In this document: in pieces, positions 1 through 8,103 of the stretch | Layout: every line of letters starts with the position of its first letter | Numbering within the stretch: position 1 is the stretch's first letter | The notes under the pieces: generated by a model | The model's database searches: none | What the model was told of the DNA's origin: nothing | The model's input: only the letters and a program-made list of their open reading frames with translations | Made by a program: the position numbers and the translations under genes | DNA from: Bacteroidaceae bacterium | GTDB lineage: Bacteria > Bacteroidota > Bacteroidia > Bacteroidales > Bacteroidaceae | Length of the DNA: 64,000 nucleotides | Reading direction: 5' to 3' | Assembly (NCBI GenBank): GCA_017469685.1 | Contig: JAFUFW010000001.1 | Coordinates: 1-64,000 of the forward strand

Positions 1-1
1 C

Positions 2-1117
2 ATGACCTCATACGCCCGCAACTTCCCGCAATATCAGGTCGAAGTGGATGAAGCCCAGTGAAAGCTGGCGGGCATCTCGCCCTCGGCAGTCCTCTCGGCC
101 ATGAGTGGTTATCTCGGTGGCGCCTATGTCTCAAACTTCAACCAGTTCGGTAAGGTCTATCGTGTCATGCTCCAGACCGACCCGAAGTACCGCACCTCCG
201 AGGCCGACCTTTCTAATATGTACGTCCGTAGCACCACAGGCATGGCGCCAATCTCGCAGTTTGCCAAGCTGACGCCCGTCCTTGGTCCAGAGATCGACAC
301 CCACTTCAACCTCTTCTCCGAGATCTCGTGTATGGTCCAGCCTGCCCAGGGCTACACCACCTCTGATGCCATGCAGGCCATCGACGAGGTGCGCGCCGAG
401 AAACTGCCCGACCACATCACTTATGAGTACGGCAGCATCTCTCGCGAAGAGTATGAGCAGATGGGTTCCAACCAGACCATCCTCATCTACGCCATCTGCG
501 TCGTCCTCATATTCCTCATCCTCTCCTGCCTGTACGAGTCCTTCCTCGTGCCCTTCGCCGTCATCCTCTCCGTGCCCGCAGGTCTGATGGGTTCGTTCGG
601 ACTGGCTTGGCTTTGGAATCAGGTCAGCGTGGGGCTCGGCCGTCTGTTCACTGGAGCCGATATGTACATCTTCGGCCAGGTGGAAAACAATATATACCTC
701 CAGACGGGTGTCATCATGCTCATCGGCCTGCTTGCCAAGACTGCCATCCTGATCACGGAGTTCGCCCTCGAACGTCGTCGCAAGGGTATGGGCATCGTAG
801 AAGCTGCCTACGCTGCTGCCGAGGCTCGTCTGCGCCCGATTCTGATGACCGTCCTCACCTGTGTACTGGGTATGCTCCCGTTAGTATTTGCATCCGGAGC
901 TGGCGCCAATGGTAATCGCACTATCGGTATCGGTGTTGTCGGAGGTATGATTGTCGGCACCTTTGCCATCCTCTTCACCGTTCCCGTCTTCTTCATCTTC
1001 TTTGAGTGGCTGCAGGAGAAGATCCGTCCCGCCATGAAGGTTGAGGCCGACCAGCAGTTCCTCAAGGAGAAAGCACGTAGCGAACGAGAGAAAGCTGAAG
1101 CCCAGGAAGATAATTAA
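2..1117 (+). CDS. RND-family multidrug efflux transporter, C-terminal part, interrupted by an in-frame TGA
   Basis: This is the 3' part of an AcrB/HAE1-type inner-membrane proton-driven drug exporter, cut by the window edge. The visible residues cover the end of the periplasmic porter domain (SNFNQFGKVYRVMLQTD) and the last transmembrane helices (ILIYAICVVLIFLILSCLYE; GVIMLIGLLAKTAILITEFA; LRPILMTVLTCVLGMLPLVF), all typical of the family. The frame is open from base 2, but a TGA lies at 59-61, between GATGAAGCCCAG and AAGCTGGCG. Bacteroidetes relatives commonly have Cys-Lys here, so TGA looks like a one-base change from TGC or TGT. It may be a true nonsense mutation, making this a pseudogene, or a sequencing error. 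An internal ATG at 101 could only give a fragment. The TolC-like partner follows 19 bases downstream, as in classical RND operons. Confidence 0.85.
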
Positions 1118-1136
1118 CCAAACTATTCAGAAAGCA

Positions 1137-2555
1137 ATGAAAAAGCATAGCATCCGCCATTTTTCACTTTTCTTTTTTCACTTTTCTTGCATCATCACAG
1201 CGATGATGATGGTTACCTCCTGCGGCGTCTATCGCAACTACGATCGTCCCTCTGACCTGCAGACCGACGGCCTATACGGTAACGCACAGGTAGGCAACTC
1301 CGAACAGAGCCTCGGCGCCAAGGCATGGCGCGAGTTCTTCACCGACCCGCAGCTGCAGAGCCTGATTGAGCGCGGCCTCGCACAAAGCGTCTCAACCCGC
1401 CAGCTCGACCTCCAGATCCAGGAGGCACAGGAATACCTCAAGTGCTCCAAGCTCGCCTATGTACCCAGCCTCGCCATTGCGCCGCAGGGACAGCTCTCCA
1501 GCTTTGACTGGTCCAAGCCCCTCAAGTTCTACACCGTGCCCCTCTCCGCCTCGTGGCAGATAGGCAGCATCGGCAGCCTCCGCAATGCCAAGAAGAGTGC
1601 TGAAGTAGGCGTAGAGCAAGTCAAGGTAGCCCGTCAGGCCGTGCAGCAGGCGCTCGTGGCCAACATCGCCAACATCTACTACTCACTCTGCATGCTCGAC
1701 GCCGAAGTGGCCATCAGCGAGCAGACCGCCAAGAACTGGCGCGAGAGCGTGGAGCTGACCAAGAAGCTCATGGCAGCCGGACGCTCAAACAAGGCAGCCG
1801 TAGCACAGAGCGAGGCCAACTGCCTCAGCGTGGAAGCTAATCTGCTCGACATGAAGGAAGCCGTCATCGAAGCCGAGAACGCACTCTGCACCATCCTCGG
1901 CGAGGCTCCCCACCACATTGAGCGCGCCTCACTCGCCTCCTTCCAGGCACCCGCAGCCGTCGAGACTGGCGTGCCACTCGCACTCCTTCAGAACCGTCCC
2001 GACGTTCGGCAGGCCGAGCTCCAGCTCGCCAGCAAGTTCTATGCCGTCAACAGCGCCAAGGCAGCCTTCTACCCTGCCCTTACGCTCAGCGGCACGCTCG
2101 GCTTCACCAACAACGGCAGCAGCGTCGAGCTCAGCCCCGGCAAGTGGATATGGAACGCCCTCGGACAGCTCGCACAGCCCATCTTCCAGAACGGACGTCT
2201 GCGTGCACAGAAGCGCGTCGCCGAGATGCAGCAGGAGGAAGCTAAGATGGCCTTCCAGCAGAGCCTCATAGCAGCAGGCAACGAAGTCAACACCGCCCTC
2301 GTAAAGCTGCAGACGGCATCGCAGAAGCAAGCCCTCATCGACGGTCAGATCCAGGCTCTCACCGACGCCGTGCAGGCTACTGAAGCCCTCTACAAGGACA
2401 ACGTCAGCCGCCAGGTCAACTACCTCAACGTCCTGACCGCCCAGACGGGCCTCCTCAGCGCACAGCTCGGACAGCTCGCCAACCGCTACGCCATCATCTC
2501 CGCCACCATCGAACTCTACCAAGCCCTCGGCGGTGGCTCGTTGATGAACGATTAA
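1137..2555 (+). CDS. TolC/OprM-type outer-membrane efflux lipoprotein (NodT family)
   Basis: Outer-membrane channel for the RND pump upstream. The 472-residue product has an N-terminal signal ending in the lipobox MVTSC, so it is probably lipid-anchored. Two OEP repeats follow: long helical segments rich in Ala, Gln and Glu, and the second-repeat signature VPLALLQNRPDVRQAELQ, equivalent to the usual LLERRPDIRAAE. I start it at ATG 1137 because that gives a proper lipoprotein signal; an upstream in-frame start at 1041 would overlap the pump gene. Codons for SIRHFSLFFFHFS are a pyrimidine-rich repeat (tttttcacttttc) like that in the signal peptides of the lipoproteins at 61.4-64 kb. It ends before a strong hairpin. 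Confidence 0.93.
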   Translation: MKKHSIRHFSLFFFHFSCIITAMMMVTSCGVYRNYDRPSDLQTDGLYGNAQVGNSEQSLGAKAWREFFTDPQLQSLIERGLAQSVSTRQLDLQIQEAQEYLKCSKLAYVPSLAIAPQGQLSSFDWSKPLKFYTVPLSASWQIGSIGSLRNAKKSAEVGVEQVKVARQAVQQALVANIANIYYSLCMLDAEVAISEQTAKNWRESVELTKKLMAAGRSNKAAVAQSEANCLSVEANLLDMKEAVIEAENALCTILGEAPHHIERASLASFQAPAAVETGVPLALLQNRPDVRQAELQLASKFYAVNSAKAAFYPALTLSGTLGFTNNGSSVELSPGKWIWNALGQLAQPIFQNGRLRAQKRVAEMQQEEAKMAFQQSLIAAGNEVNTALVKLQTASQKQALIDGQIQALTDAVQATEALYKDNVSRQVNYLNVLTAQTGLLSAQLGQLANRYAIISATIELYQALGGGSLMND

Positions 2556-2578
2556 GCCTGGGTATATCATTTTGTAGA

Positions 2579-2642
2579 CCAATACTTGAAAAGCCGAAGC
2601 CCGCCTGCTGGTGCAGATGGGCTTCCGCTTTTCAAGTATTGG
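2579..2642. terminator. Long hairpin after the efflux operon
   Basis: A 16-base arm (CCAATACTTGAAAAGC, 2579-2594) pairs with its exact complement at 2627-2642, and an inner AAGCCC/GGGCTT pair extends the stem. No T-run follows, so it may act as a 3' end stabiliser or bidirectional terminator rather than a classical intrinsic terminator. It lies 23 bases after the efflux stop codon. Confidence 0.6.
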
Positions 2643-2940
2643 TTCTCGCCCCCAACATCTGCAACATGTCATCCCCATAATGATTCATGAGGAGACTTGT
2701 CGTGGATGTTCGCTCGCAACTATGTTCATATTGAAAGCCATTGGCGATTATTTGCCCTGAATGCATAAATCTGGAAAAGTATGGTTTTCAAATATCAAAG
2801 CAAGTATTTGCAGCTAATTAGTCCTTACTACACGCTTTCGGCCTTACTTAAGTGTCGTTTGAGGTGAAATGAAACTGGCAACGAACTATGATTCATTTCA
2901 TATTGATTCTTTTTGCCATAGCTTGAAGAAAAGGGCGGAA
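2643..2940. other. AT-rich intergenic stretch without a recognisable gene
   Basis: About 300 bases between the efflux hairpin and the cobW promoter. Only short frames are present, none with a recognisable start, signal peptide or domain. I see no RNA gene or obvious riboswitch. Confidence 0.5.
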
Positions 2941-2943
2941 AAG

Positions 2944-2975
2944 ATTGGAGGTTCGGATGAAAGGCGCTAACTTTG
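2944..2975 (+). promoter_or_regulatory. Putative promoter of the CobW-family gene
   Basis: TAACTTTG at 2968-2975 matches the Bacteroidetes -7 consensus TAnnTTTG, with ATTG at 2944-2947 (3 of 4 to TTTG) 20 bases upstream. The leader to the ATG is about 75 bases. A Zur-type operator would be expected if the gene is zinc regulated, but I could not identify one. Confidence 0.55.
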
Positions 2976-3056
2976 CAGCGGCTTTCCAAGAAAGGGAGGG
3001 TTACAGACAAGATTTCCAGGCATTAAGTACAGACAACGTAACAATCAAAGAACAAT

Positions 3057-4331
3057 ATGACAATTAAATCTATTCCCGTGCTACTGCTCACTGGTTACCT
3101 CGGCAGCGGCAAGACAACGCTTCTCAACCGTATTCTCAACAACCGCCGTGGCATAAAATTCGCCGTAATAGTCAATGATATTGGCGAGGTGAACATTGAC
3201 GCGGACTTGATAGAGCGAGGGGGCATCGTTGGACAGAAGGATGATAGTCTGGTTGCCCTGCAGAATGGCTGCATTTGCTGCACTCTGAAGATGGACCTCG
3301 TGGAGCAGCTGCGCGACATCACGCGCATCGGGCGCTTCGATTATATCGTGATAGAAGCCAGCGGCATCTGCGAGCCGGCTCCAATAGCTCAGACTATCTG
3401 CTCAATACCGACGATGGGACTCGAATATGTGCGCGACGGACTGCCCGTGGTGGACTGCATAGCCACCGTCGTGGATGCCCTGCGTATGCGCGACGAGTTC
3501 GGAGGCGGAGGCGACCTGCTCAAGCCCAACCTCGAGGAGGACGACATAGAGAACCTCGTAATACAGCAGATTGAGTTCTGCAACATCATACTCCTGAACA
3601 AGGCATCGGAGGTGACGGCGCACGAGCTGGGACGCATACGCGAGATCATCCGGGCCATTCAGCCAAAGGCCAAGATCATTGAATGTGACTACTGCGACGT
3701 GGACCTCAACGAGCTCATAGACACACACATGTTTGACTTCGACAAGGTAGCGACATCTGCGGCGTGGATTGATGAGATTGAAAATAGACACGATGATGAT
3801 GATGATGAAGAACATGAGCATGAGCATGAACATGAATATGAGCACCATCACCACGATGAAGATGATGACGACGAGCATGAACATCATCATGAACATCATG
3901 AGCACCACCACCATCATCACCACGACGATGAGGGCGAGGCAGAGGAATATGGCATTGGTACTTTCGTGTACTACCGTCGCGAGCCCCTACGCCTCGGGCA
4001 GTTCGACGAGTTCGTGGCACGCCACTGGCCAAAGAGCATCATACGCGCCAAAGGCATTTGCTGGTTTGCAGACGAACCGGAGACGTGCTACGTCTTCGAG
4101 CAGGCTGGCCGACAAGTGTCGCTGCGCAATGCTGGGGCCTGGTATGCTACAATGCCTGCCGACGAGCTGGAGGCTTTCAAGGCCGAGCACCCTGACCTAC
4201 AACGCGACTGGGACGAGCGCTACGGCGACCGTATGCAGAAACTCGTATTCATAGGTCAACACCTCGACCACGAGGCCATCTCCGCAGAGCTCGACAAATG
4301 CTTGGAACTCACCACAGATTTCACAGATTAA
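3057..4331 (+). CDS. CobW/COG0523-family GTP-dependent metal chaperone with His/Asp-rich loop
   Basis: G3E GTPase that loads metal, usually zinc or cobalt, onto client proteins. The Walker A motif is near residues 11-19 (GYLGSGKTT), the family metal motif is GCICCTL (CxCC, around residue 74), and NDIGEVNIDADL matches the NEFG/GE(V/I) switch region. LLNKAS is the NKxD-like base-recognition motif. Residues about 243-292 form a very long His/Asp/Glu run, presumably metal binding or storage. The CobW C-terminal domain follows (GTFVYYRREPL...RAKGICWFAD). The last residues (TTDFTD) and the stop are encoded by one arm of a dispersed dyad repeat, so the tail is probably not ancestral. Subgroup and metal cannot be fixed from sequence alone; zinc is the likeliest. 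Confidence 0.93.
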   Translation: MTIKSIPVLLLTGYLGSGKTTLLNRILNNRRGIKFAVIVNDIGEVNIDADLIERGGIVGQKDDSLVALQNGCICCTLKMDLVEQLRDITRIGRFDYIVIEASGICEPAPIAQTICSIPTMGLEYVRDGLPVVDCIATVVDALRMRDEFGGGGDLLKPNLEEDDIENLVIQQIEFCNIILLNKASEVTAHELGRIREIIRAIQPKAKIIECDYCDVDLNELIDTHMFDFDKVATSAAWIDEIENRHDDDDDEEHEHEHEHEYEHHHHDEDDDDEHEHHHEHHEHHHHHHHDDEGEAEEYGIGTFVYYRREPLRLGQFDEFVARHWPKSIIRAKGICWFADEPETCYVFEQAGRQVSLRNAGAWYATMPADELEAFKAEHPDLQRDWDERYGDRMQKLVFIGQHLDHEAISAELDKCLELTTDFTD

Positions 4332-4379
4332 TCAGATACTTTTCAGTCGCAAATCCGTGTAATTTGCGTAATCTGTGGT
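4311..4379. repeat. Dyad repeat covering the cobW stop codon
   Basis: ACCACAGATT (4311-4320) is exactly complementary to AATCTGTGGT (4370-4379), with more related words between (CACAGATTA, CCGTGTAATTTGCG). This style of 'cacagatt...aatctgtg' element is a common dispersed repeat in Bacteroidetes. It can form a hairpin and may serve as a terminator. Confidence 0.6.
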
Positions 4380-4409
4380 CCTCTATAAAATAATTATGTT
4401 CATCTATTT

Positions 4410-5855
4410 ATGCTGAAAGAATTGTTTCGATTATGGCTGATGCAGAAGCGGCGCACGTTCTCGTGGCGCACGTTTATTGTAGGCCTGGTGCTGGCGCTTT
4501 ATTTCGCAGGCTTAGTGCTCGTCTTGTACTTCGGCATGCGCGAGCGACTTGACCAGATGGGCGCGACATTCGCTCTGGCTTCGCTTGCTCCGCTGTTTGC
4601 CGTAGCTTCAGTCCCAGCCGATCTTATGCTGAAGTTGTTCTGGCGACGCTCGCCCGTGGAAATGGACGATTACCTTCGCACTCGCCCCATCAGCCAGCGC
4701 ACTTGGAGCCGTTTCATACTCATTGACACGTGCCTGGGCTTCATGCAGTGGATTATGCCTGCAATAATGGCTTTCATCGCAGGGCTGTTCATGCCGCTGT
4801 GGACAGCTCCGGTAGTGCTGGTGCTGACACTCTCGTACACCGTGGTGAACGCCTTCTTCCAAAACTGCTGGCGTCGTGCGCCTGGCAACCAATGGACGCT
4901 ACCATTAGTAGCAGCCTACATAGTGTGGATGGTCGTGACCTACGCCGGGTCCATAGCATGTCTGTTGGTCGTAGGTTTAGCTGCCGACGACCCTTCAACA
5001 CCCGTAAGTGCTTCGGCCACCAACTGTGGCGTTGTGGTTTCCTCCGCAGCCCTTCTAATAATTAATGTATGCACCTGCGCAGCACTGATGGCTTATTTCA
5101 CACGCCTGCGCAACCACAACGAGGAGGAGCACACGCCAGTGCACGTCTCGGCGAAGTCGTTGGGCGAAGTGTCAGTTTGGAGCATCGAATGGGTGCAACT
5201 GATGCGCAGCAAGCGACTGCGTGTGAGTGTGATAACTATTGCCGTGGTATTCCTTATCAATACATATTTGCAGCAGAATCCTGAGATACAGGACGACTTC
5301 AACGGCGTTAACCTGATGTTGCTCTTCGGCATCGCCTTCCCCAGCATCATTGTGGCGCAATGGGTGTTGGGCATTGAGGCCAACTATTTCTCAGGCATCT
5401 GGACAAAGCCCTGGCCCTTAGAGGGTATTCTCAGACGTAAGTTCGTATTTCTCTGCGGCCTGTGCGTCCTGATGGCCTTGCTCATACTGCCCTGCGTAGT
5501 GTTTATGGGTATGAACTTCTGGATGTGGCTCTCGACGTTGCTCTTCGGTTGCGGCGTTTTCGTGCTTCCGTTCATGGCCACCTGCCTCTATAGTAGCCGT
5601 ATGGATCTCTTCGCTTCAGCGTTCTTCAACTATCAGGGCGGCAACAAGCAGCTCAACATATTCTCGTTCGTCATGTTCATCCCAATGGGTATATACTTCG
5701 CAGCTTACTTCCTGCTACCATCTGTGTGGGCTCACGTGATCATCGGCGGTTTGGGTATTATAGGGCTGGCCCTGCACAGGGTCTACATCCATTGGGTTGC
5801 CAGTCTATGGTTCCGTCGCCGCTATGAAATAATGGAAAGATGGCTTACGGAGTGA
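4410..5855 (+). CDS. ABC-2-type transporter permease (DUF5687-like)
   Basis: Integral membrane protein of 481 residues, probably the membrane half of the ABC transporter whose ATPase follows 97 bases downstream. Many hydrophobic helices alternate with short charged loops (FIVGLVLALYFAGLVLVLYF near the N-terminus; a final cluster around FVMFIPMGIYFAAYFLL). The N-terminal MLKELFRLWLMQKRRTFSWR is a cytoplasmic anchor typical of these permeases. The length and fold pattern resemble the Bacteroidetes DUF5687 permeases. I assign that family from overall resemblance, not from a diagnostic motif. The substrate is unknown. Confidence 0.8.
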   Translation: MLKELFRLWLMQKRRTFSWRTFIVGLVLALYFAGLVLVLYFGMRERLDQMGATFALASLAPLFAVASVPADLMLKLFWRRSPVEMDDYLRTRPISQRTWSRFILIDTCLGFMQWIMPAIMAFIAGLFMPLWTAPVVLVLTLSYTVVNAFFQNCWRRAPGNQWTLPLVAAYIVWMVVTYAGSIACLLVVGLAADDPSTPVSASATNCGVVVSSAALLIINVCTCAALMAYFTRLRNHNEEEHTPVHVSAKSLGEVSVWSIEWVQLMRSKRLRVSVITIAVVFLINTYLQQNPEIQDDFNGVNLMLLFGIAFPSIIVAQWVLGIEANYFSGIWTKPWPLEGILRRKFVFLCGLCVLMALLILPCVVFMGMNFWMWLSTLLFGCGVFVLPFMATCLYSSRMDLFASAFFNYQGGNKQLNIFSFVMFIPMGIYFAAYFLLPSVWAHVIIGGLGIIGLALHRVYIHWVASLWFRRRYEIMERWLTE

Positions 5856-5860
5856 ATATA

Positions 5861-5890
5861 TTGAAGATTGAAAATTGAAGATTGAAGATT
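5861..5890 (+). repeat. Heptad-like ATTGAAG repeat between permease and ATPase genes
   Basis: Repeated TTGAAGA / TTGAAAA words. The 17 bases at 5874-5890 (ATTGAAGATTGAAGATT) occur as an exact reverse complement at 7414-7430, on the far side of the ATPase and B3/4 genes. Confidence 0.7.
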
Positions 5891-5952
5891 CTTTAGATTC
5901 GCTGTCGCTCATAGAAGCGGCAAAGCCGAGCGAAAAATTAAACTATTGAAAA

Positions 5953-6699
5953 ATGAATATTGTAATAGATAAACTCAAGAAGGTCTATGGCGACAAGGTG
6001 GCCTTAGACATCCCCGCATTGGAGATTCGCAGTGGCGAGCTTGTGGGCCTGGTAGGTAACAACGGCGCAGGCAAGACGACACTGCTACGCCTCATCCTCG
6101 ACCTCATAAAAGCTACCGAAGGGCGAGTTCTCTCTGATGGCATCGACGTAACGGGTGCCACAGACGGTCGGCCGACAGATTGCACCTCGGCAGACAACAT
6201 CGCGTGGAAGCGTTACACCGGTTCGTTCATCGACGGGCGTTTCCTGATTGATTTCTACACGCCTGAAGAGTACTTCACGTTCATCGGACGCCTGTACAAC
6301 ATCTCGCAGGAGACCGTCATGGAGCGCTTGGAAGCCTTCCGCCCGCTCATGCACGACGAAATTCTGGGCACTCGAAAGTATCTGCGCGATTTCTCTGAGG
6401 GCAACCGCCAGAAGATAGGTATCATTGGCGCTATGATAATCCGGCCTAAGGTGTTGCTGCTTGACGAACCTTTCAACTATCTCGACCCCTCGTCGCAGAT
6501 TATCGTGGCCCGCATGATAGCGGAAATGAACACCCAGTTCGGAACCACGACTATCATCTCGAGCCACAATCTTTCGTTTGTCTCCGACATCTCAACACGA
6601 ATCCTCTTGCTCGAGAAAGGCCTGCTGATAAAGGATCTCGACAACACCAACGGCTCTGCAATAGCCGAACTGAACGACTACTTCACCTCGCAAGCCTAA
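5953..6699 (+). CDS. ABC transporter ATP-binding protein
   Basis: Cytoplasmic ATPase of 248 residues that should energise the permease at 4410-5855. Motifs are a Walker A (GNNGAGKTT, around residue 36), a signature loop in the divergent form FSEGNRQKIG in place of LSGGQ, a Walker B with catalytic Glu (VLLLDEPFNYLDP) and the H-loop (ISSHNLSF). The permease-ATPase order and absence of a periplasmic binding protein suggest an exporter. The stop codon overlaps by 4 bases with the convergent B3/4 gene. Confidence 0.93.
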   Translation: MNIVIDKLKKVYGDKVALDIPALEIRSGELVGLVGNNGAGKTTLLRLILDLIKATEGRVLSDGIDVTGATDGRPTDCTSADNIAWKRYTGSFIDGRFLIDFYTPEEYFTFIGRLYNISQETVMERLEAFRPLMHDEILGTRKYLRDFSEGNRQKIGIIGAMIIRPKVLLLDEPFNYLDPSSQIIVARMIAEMNTQFGTTTIISSHNLSFVSDISTRILLLEKGLLIKDLDNTNGSAIAELNDYFTSQA

Positions 6700-7400
6700 G
6701 CCCCAAACTCTATGATTCGGCCACCGTCGCTCGCAGCATACTTCCGCAAAAGCGTTTGTATGAAGCGGGCACAGGCGAGAACGTTGGAGCGGTTGCCGTC
6801 GTAGCCGTTGACAATGGCGAGAAGGTGCCGCGTTGAAAGCGAGAGTTTAGTACGCTCGTGGTCGCTGGTTGGCGTTCCTATGCCTCCGAGTGCATCGCGG
6901 TAGACCGGCAGCCCTGCTATGTTTAGCGGCCCTCTCCCTATACCTTCGTAAGGCTCGCCTTCGCGACCAATACCTAAGACAATGCCCCTGCATTCCGCGT
7001 CATCTGACGCTGAGTGCGGGGGCATTTGTATTTTGTCGGCATCGAAGCCGCCAATGCTGTAGCCGTAGGCTATGGAGGCTAAGTTTATGAGGTCAACGAG
7101 CGTAGATACTTTATATAGTTCGTGACCTTTGAGTGTGCGGCGGATAAGCGCTTCGCCCGATGGTCGATAGCGGCTGGGGTCTTTCCCGCAGCGGCGATAT
7201 GCCTCTCGAGTGGCTTCTATCGGCGGCATGGCCTTGATGCTGTCGGCAGTGTAACGGGTGCGATAGTCGATGAGGAAGGCATCAATCTCCTGCCATAACT
7301 CAGCATTGTATTCGCTGCCTCTGACATCAGCAACGACAGCGGCGCCCACAAACTCGGGGCACCGCTCTCTTATTTCCTGTAAAACAGTAATTATCATCAA
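6696..7400 (-). CDS. B3/B4 tRNA-binding domain-containing protein
   Basis: Product of 234 residues consisting almost entirely of a B3/4 domain, the editing-site fold of phenylalanyl-tRNA synthetase beta subunit. Recognisable parts are MPPIEATREAYRRCGKDPSRYRPSGEALIRRTLKG and the following DLINLASIAYGYSIGGFD. Stand-alone members are thought to edit or bind mischarged tRNA or free amino acids, but most are uncharacterised. It reads towards the ABC ATPase gene and overlaps it by 4 bases. Function beyond the domain is not assigned. Confidence 0.85.
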   Translation of the reverse strand: MMIITVLQEIRERCPEFVGAAVVADVRGSEYNAELWQEIDAFLIDYRTRYTADSIKAMPPIEATREAYRRCGKDPSRYRPSGEALIRRTLKGHELYKVSTLVDLINLASIAYGYSIGGFDADKIQMPPHSASDDAECRGIVLGIGREGEPYEGIGRGPLNIAGLPVYRDALGGIGTPTSDHERTKLSLSTRHLLAIVNGYDGNRSNVLACARFIQTLLRKYAASDGGRIIEFGA

Positions 7401-7430
7401 TCTTCAATTTTTCAATCTTCAATCTTCAAT
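7399..7430 (-). repeat. Heptad-like repeat supplying a stop codon
   Basis: Inverse copy of the 5861-5890 repeat (ATTGAAG words on the minus strand). Its end encodes the last codons (Met-Lys-Asp) and TGA stop of the lipoprotein gene that begins at 8010. Confidence 0.65.
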
Positions 7431-8010
7431 CTTTCATATTCACTCCACGCACACCATGATAACCCTCGCGCGCCTCTGAGGCAGAGCTGACGTCGACGCT
7501 ATCGGCTGCAGCGCGCGTTCCTTTGACGTAGTAGCCATAGTAATCGTAGTAGCCATAGTAGCCATAGCGATCCCAGTAGCGGTCGTAGTTGCGCAGGTTG
7601 AAACGCGTCAGGTTCTCGAGGGTGTAGAAGTCGGCGATATAGCCAGTGAAATAATCGTTGGAGATGCGATAGTCCACGATGGCGCAATCGAGAGCGGGAT
7701 CTTCAAATGTAAGGTACAGGATGCGGTTGTTTACCTCCCAGTTGAAACGCGTCGTTACGGCATGACGAGCGTAGTAGTCAATCTCGACGCCTCGGCCGTG
7801 GTCGTAGCCCCATCCAGTGTAGAACTCAATCTCTGTGCCACGGGCGGGCTCGCCGTCGTAGTACATATCCATGTCGCCGAACCAATGCCCGCTGACAGCA
7901 TTTCCTATTTCCTGATCCTCATCGAGGCAGCTGGTGAGCGCGACGGATGCGGAGAAGAGTATTGCGAGCATCCAAAGGAGCTTCTGAAAGTGGGTAGCAA
8001 AAGTCTTCAT
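7426..8010 (-). CDS. Exported lipoprotein with tyrosine-rich C-terminal region, function unknown
   Basis: Product of 194 residues. The start at 8010 gives a clean signal (MKTFATHFQKLLWMLAILFS...ALTSC), a lipobox followed by Leu-Asp-Glu-Asp-Gln, a typical Bacteroidetes surface-export pattern. An earlier in-frame Met at 8043 lies inside the promoter -7 box and is not credible. The centre looks like a small beta-rich domain (GHWFGDMDMYYDGEP...EIEFYTGWGYD). The region near residues 150-170 is strikingly Tyr-rich (YWDRYGYYGYYDYYGYY). The final residues come from a dispersed repeat. I do not recognise the family. Confidence 0.75.
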   Translation of the reverse strand: MKTFATHFQKLLWMLAILFSASVALTSCLDEDQEIGNAVSGHWFGDMDMYYDGEPARGTEIEFYTGWGYDHGRGVEIDYYARHAVTTRFNWEVNNRILYLTFEDPALDCAIVDYRISNDYFTGYIADFYTLENLTRFNLRNYDRYWDRYGYYGYYDYYGYYVKGTRAAADSVDVSSASEAREGYHGVRGVNMKD

Positions 8011-8040
8011 AGTCGTAGAGTTTTTAATTGTTTGACGCTG

Positions 8041-8072
8041 CAAAGGTAGGTGCTTTTGGTGTGAAGTGCAAG
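8041..8072 (-). promoter_or_regulatory. Promoter of the Tyr-rich lipoprotein gene
   Basis: On the minus strand TACCTTTG (8048-8041) matches TAnnTTTG, with CTTG (8072-8069) about 20 bases upstream as a 3-of-4 -33 element. Confidence 0.6.
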
Positions 8073-8103
8073 AGGCTTTTCCTAAAGCTCACGGGGAATA
8101 TTC

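Noticed and set aside
59..61. TGA decoded as selenocysteine or under an alternative genetic code
   Set aside because: TGA is a genuine stop in many genes here (for example pheT and susD), and no selenocysteine insertion element could be recognised.
2828..3010. 60-residue minus-strand frame upstream of the CobW gene
   Set aside because: It overlaps the predicted cobW promoter and has no recognisable features.
3402..3923. Met/Val-rich minus-strand frame opposite the CobW His-rich loop
   Set aside because: The His/Asp codons read backwards give Met/Val runs; an artefact of the repeat.
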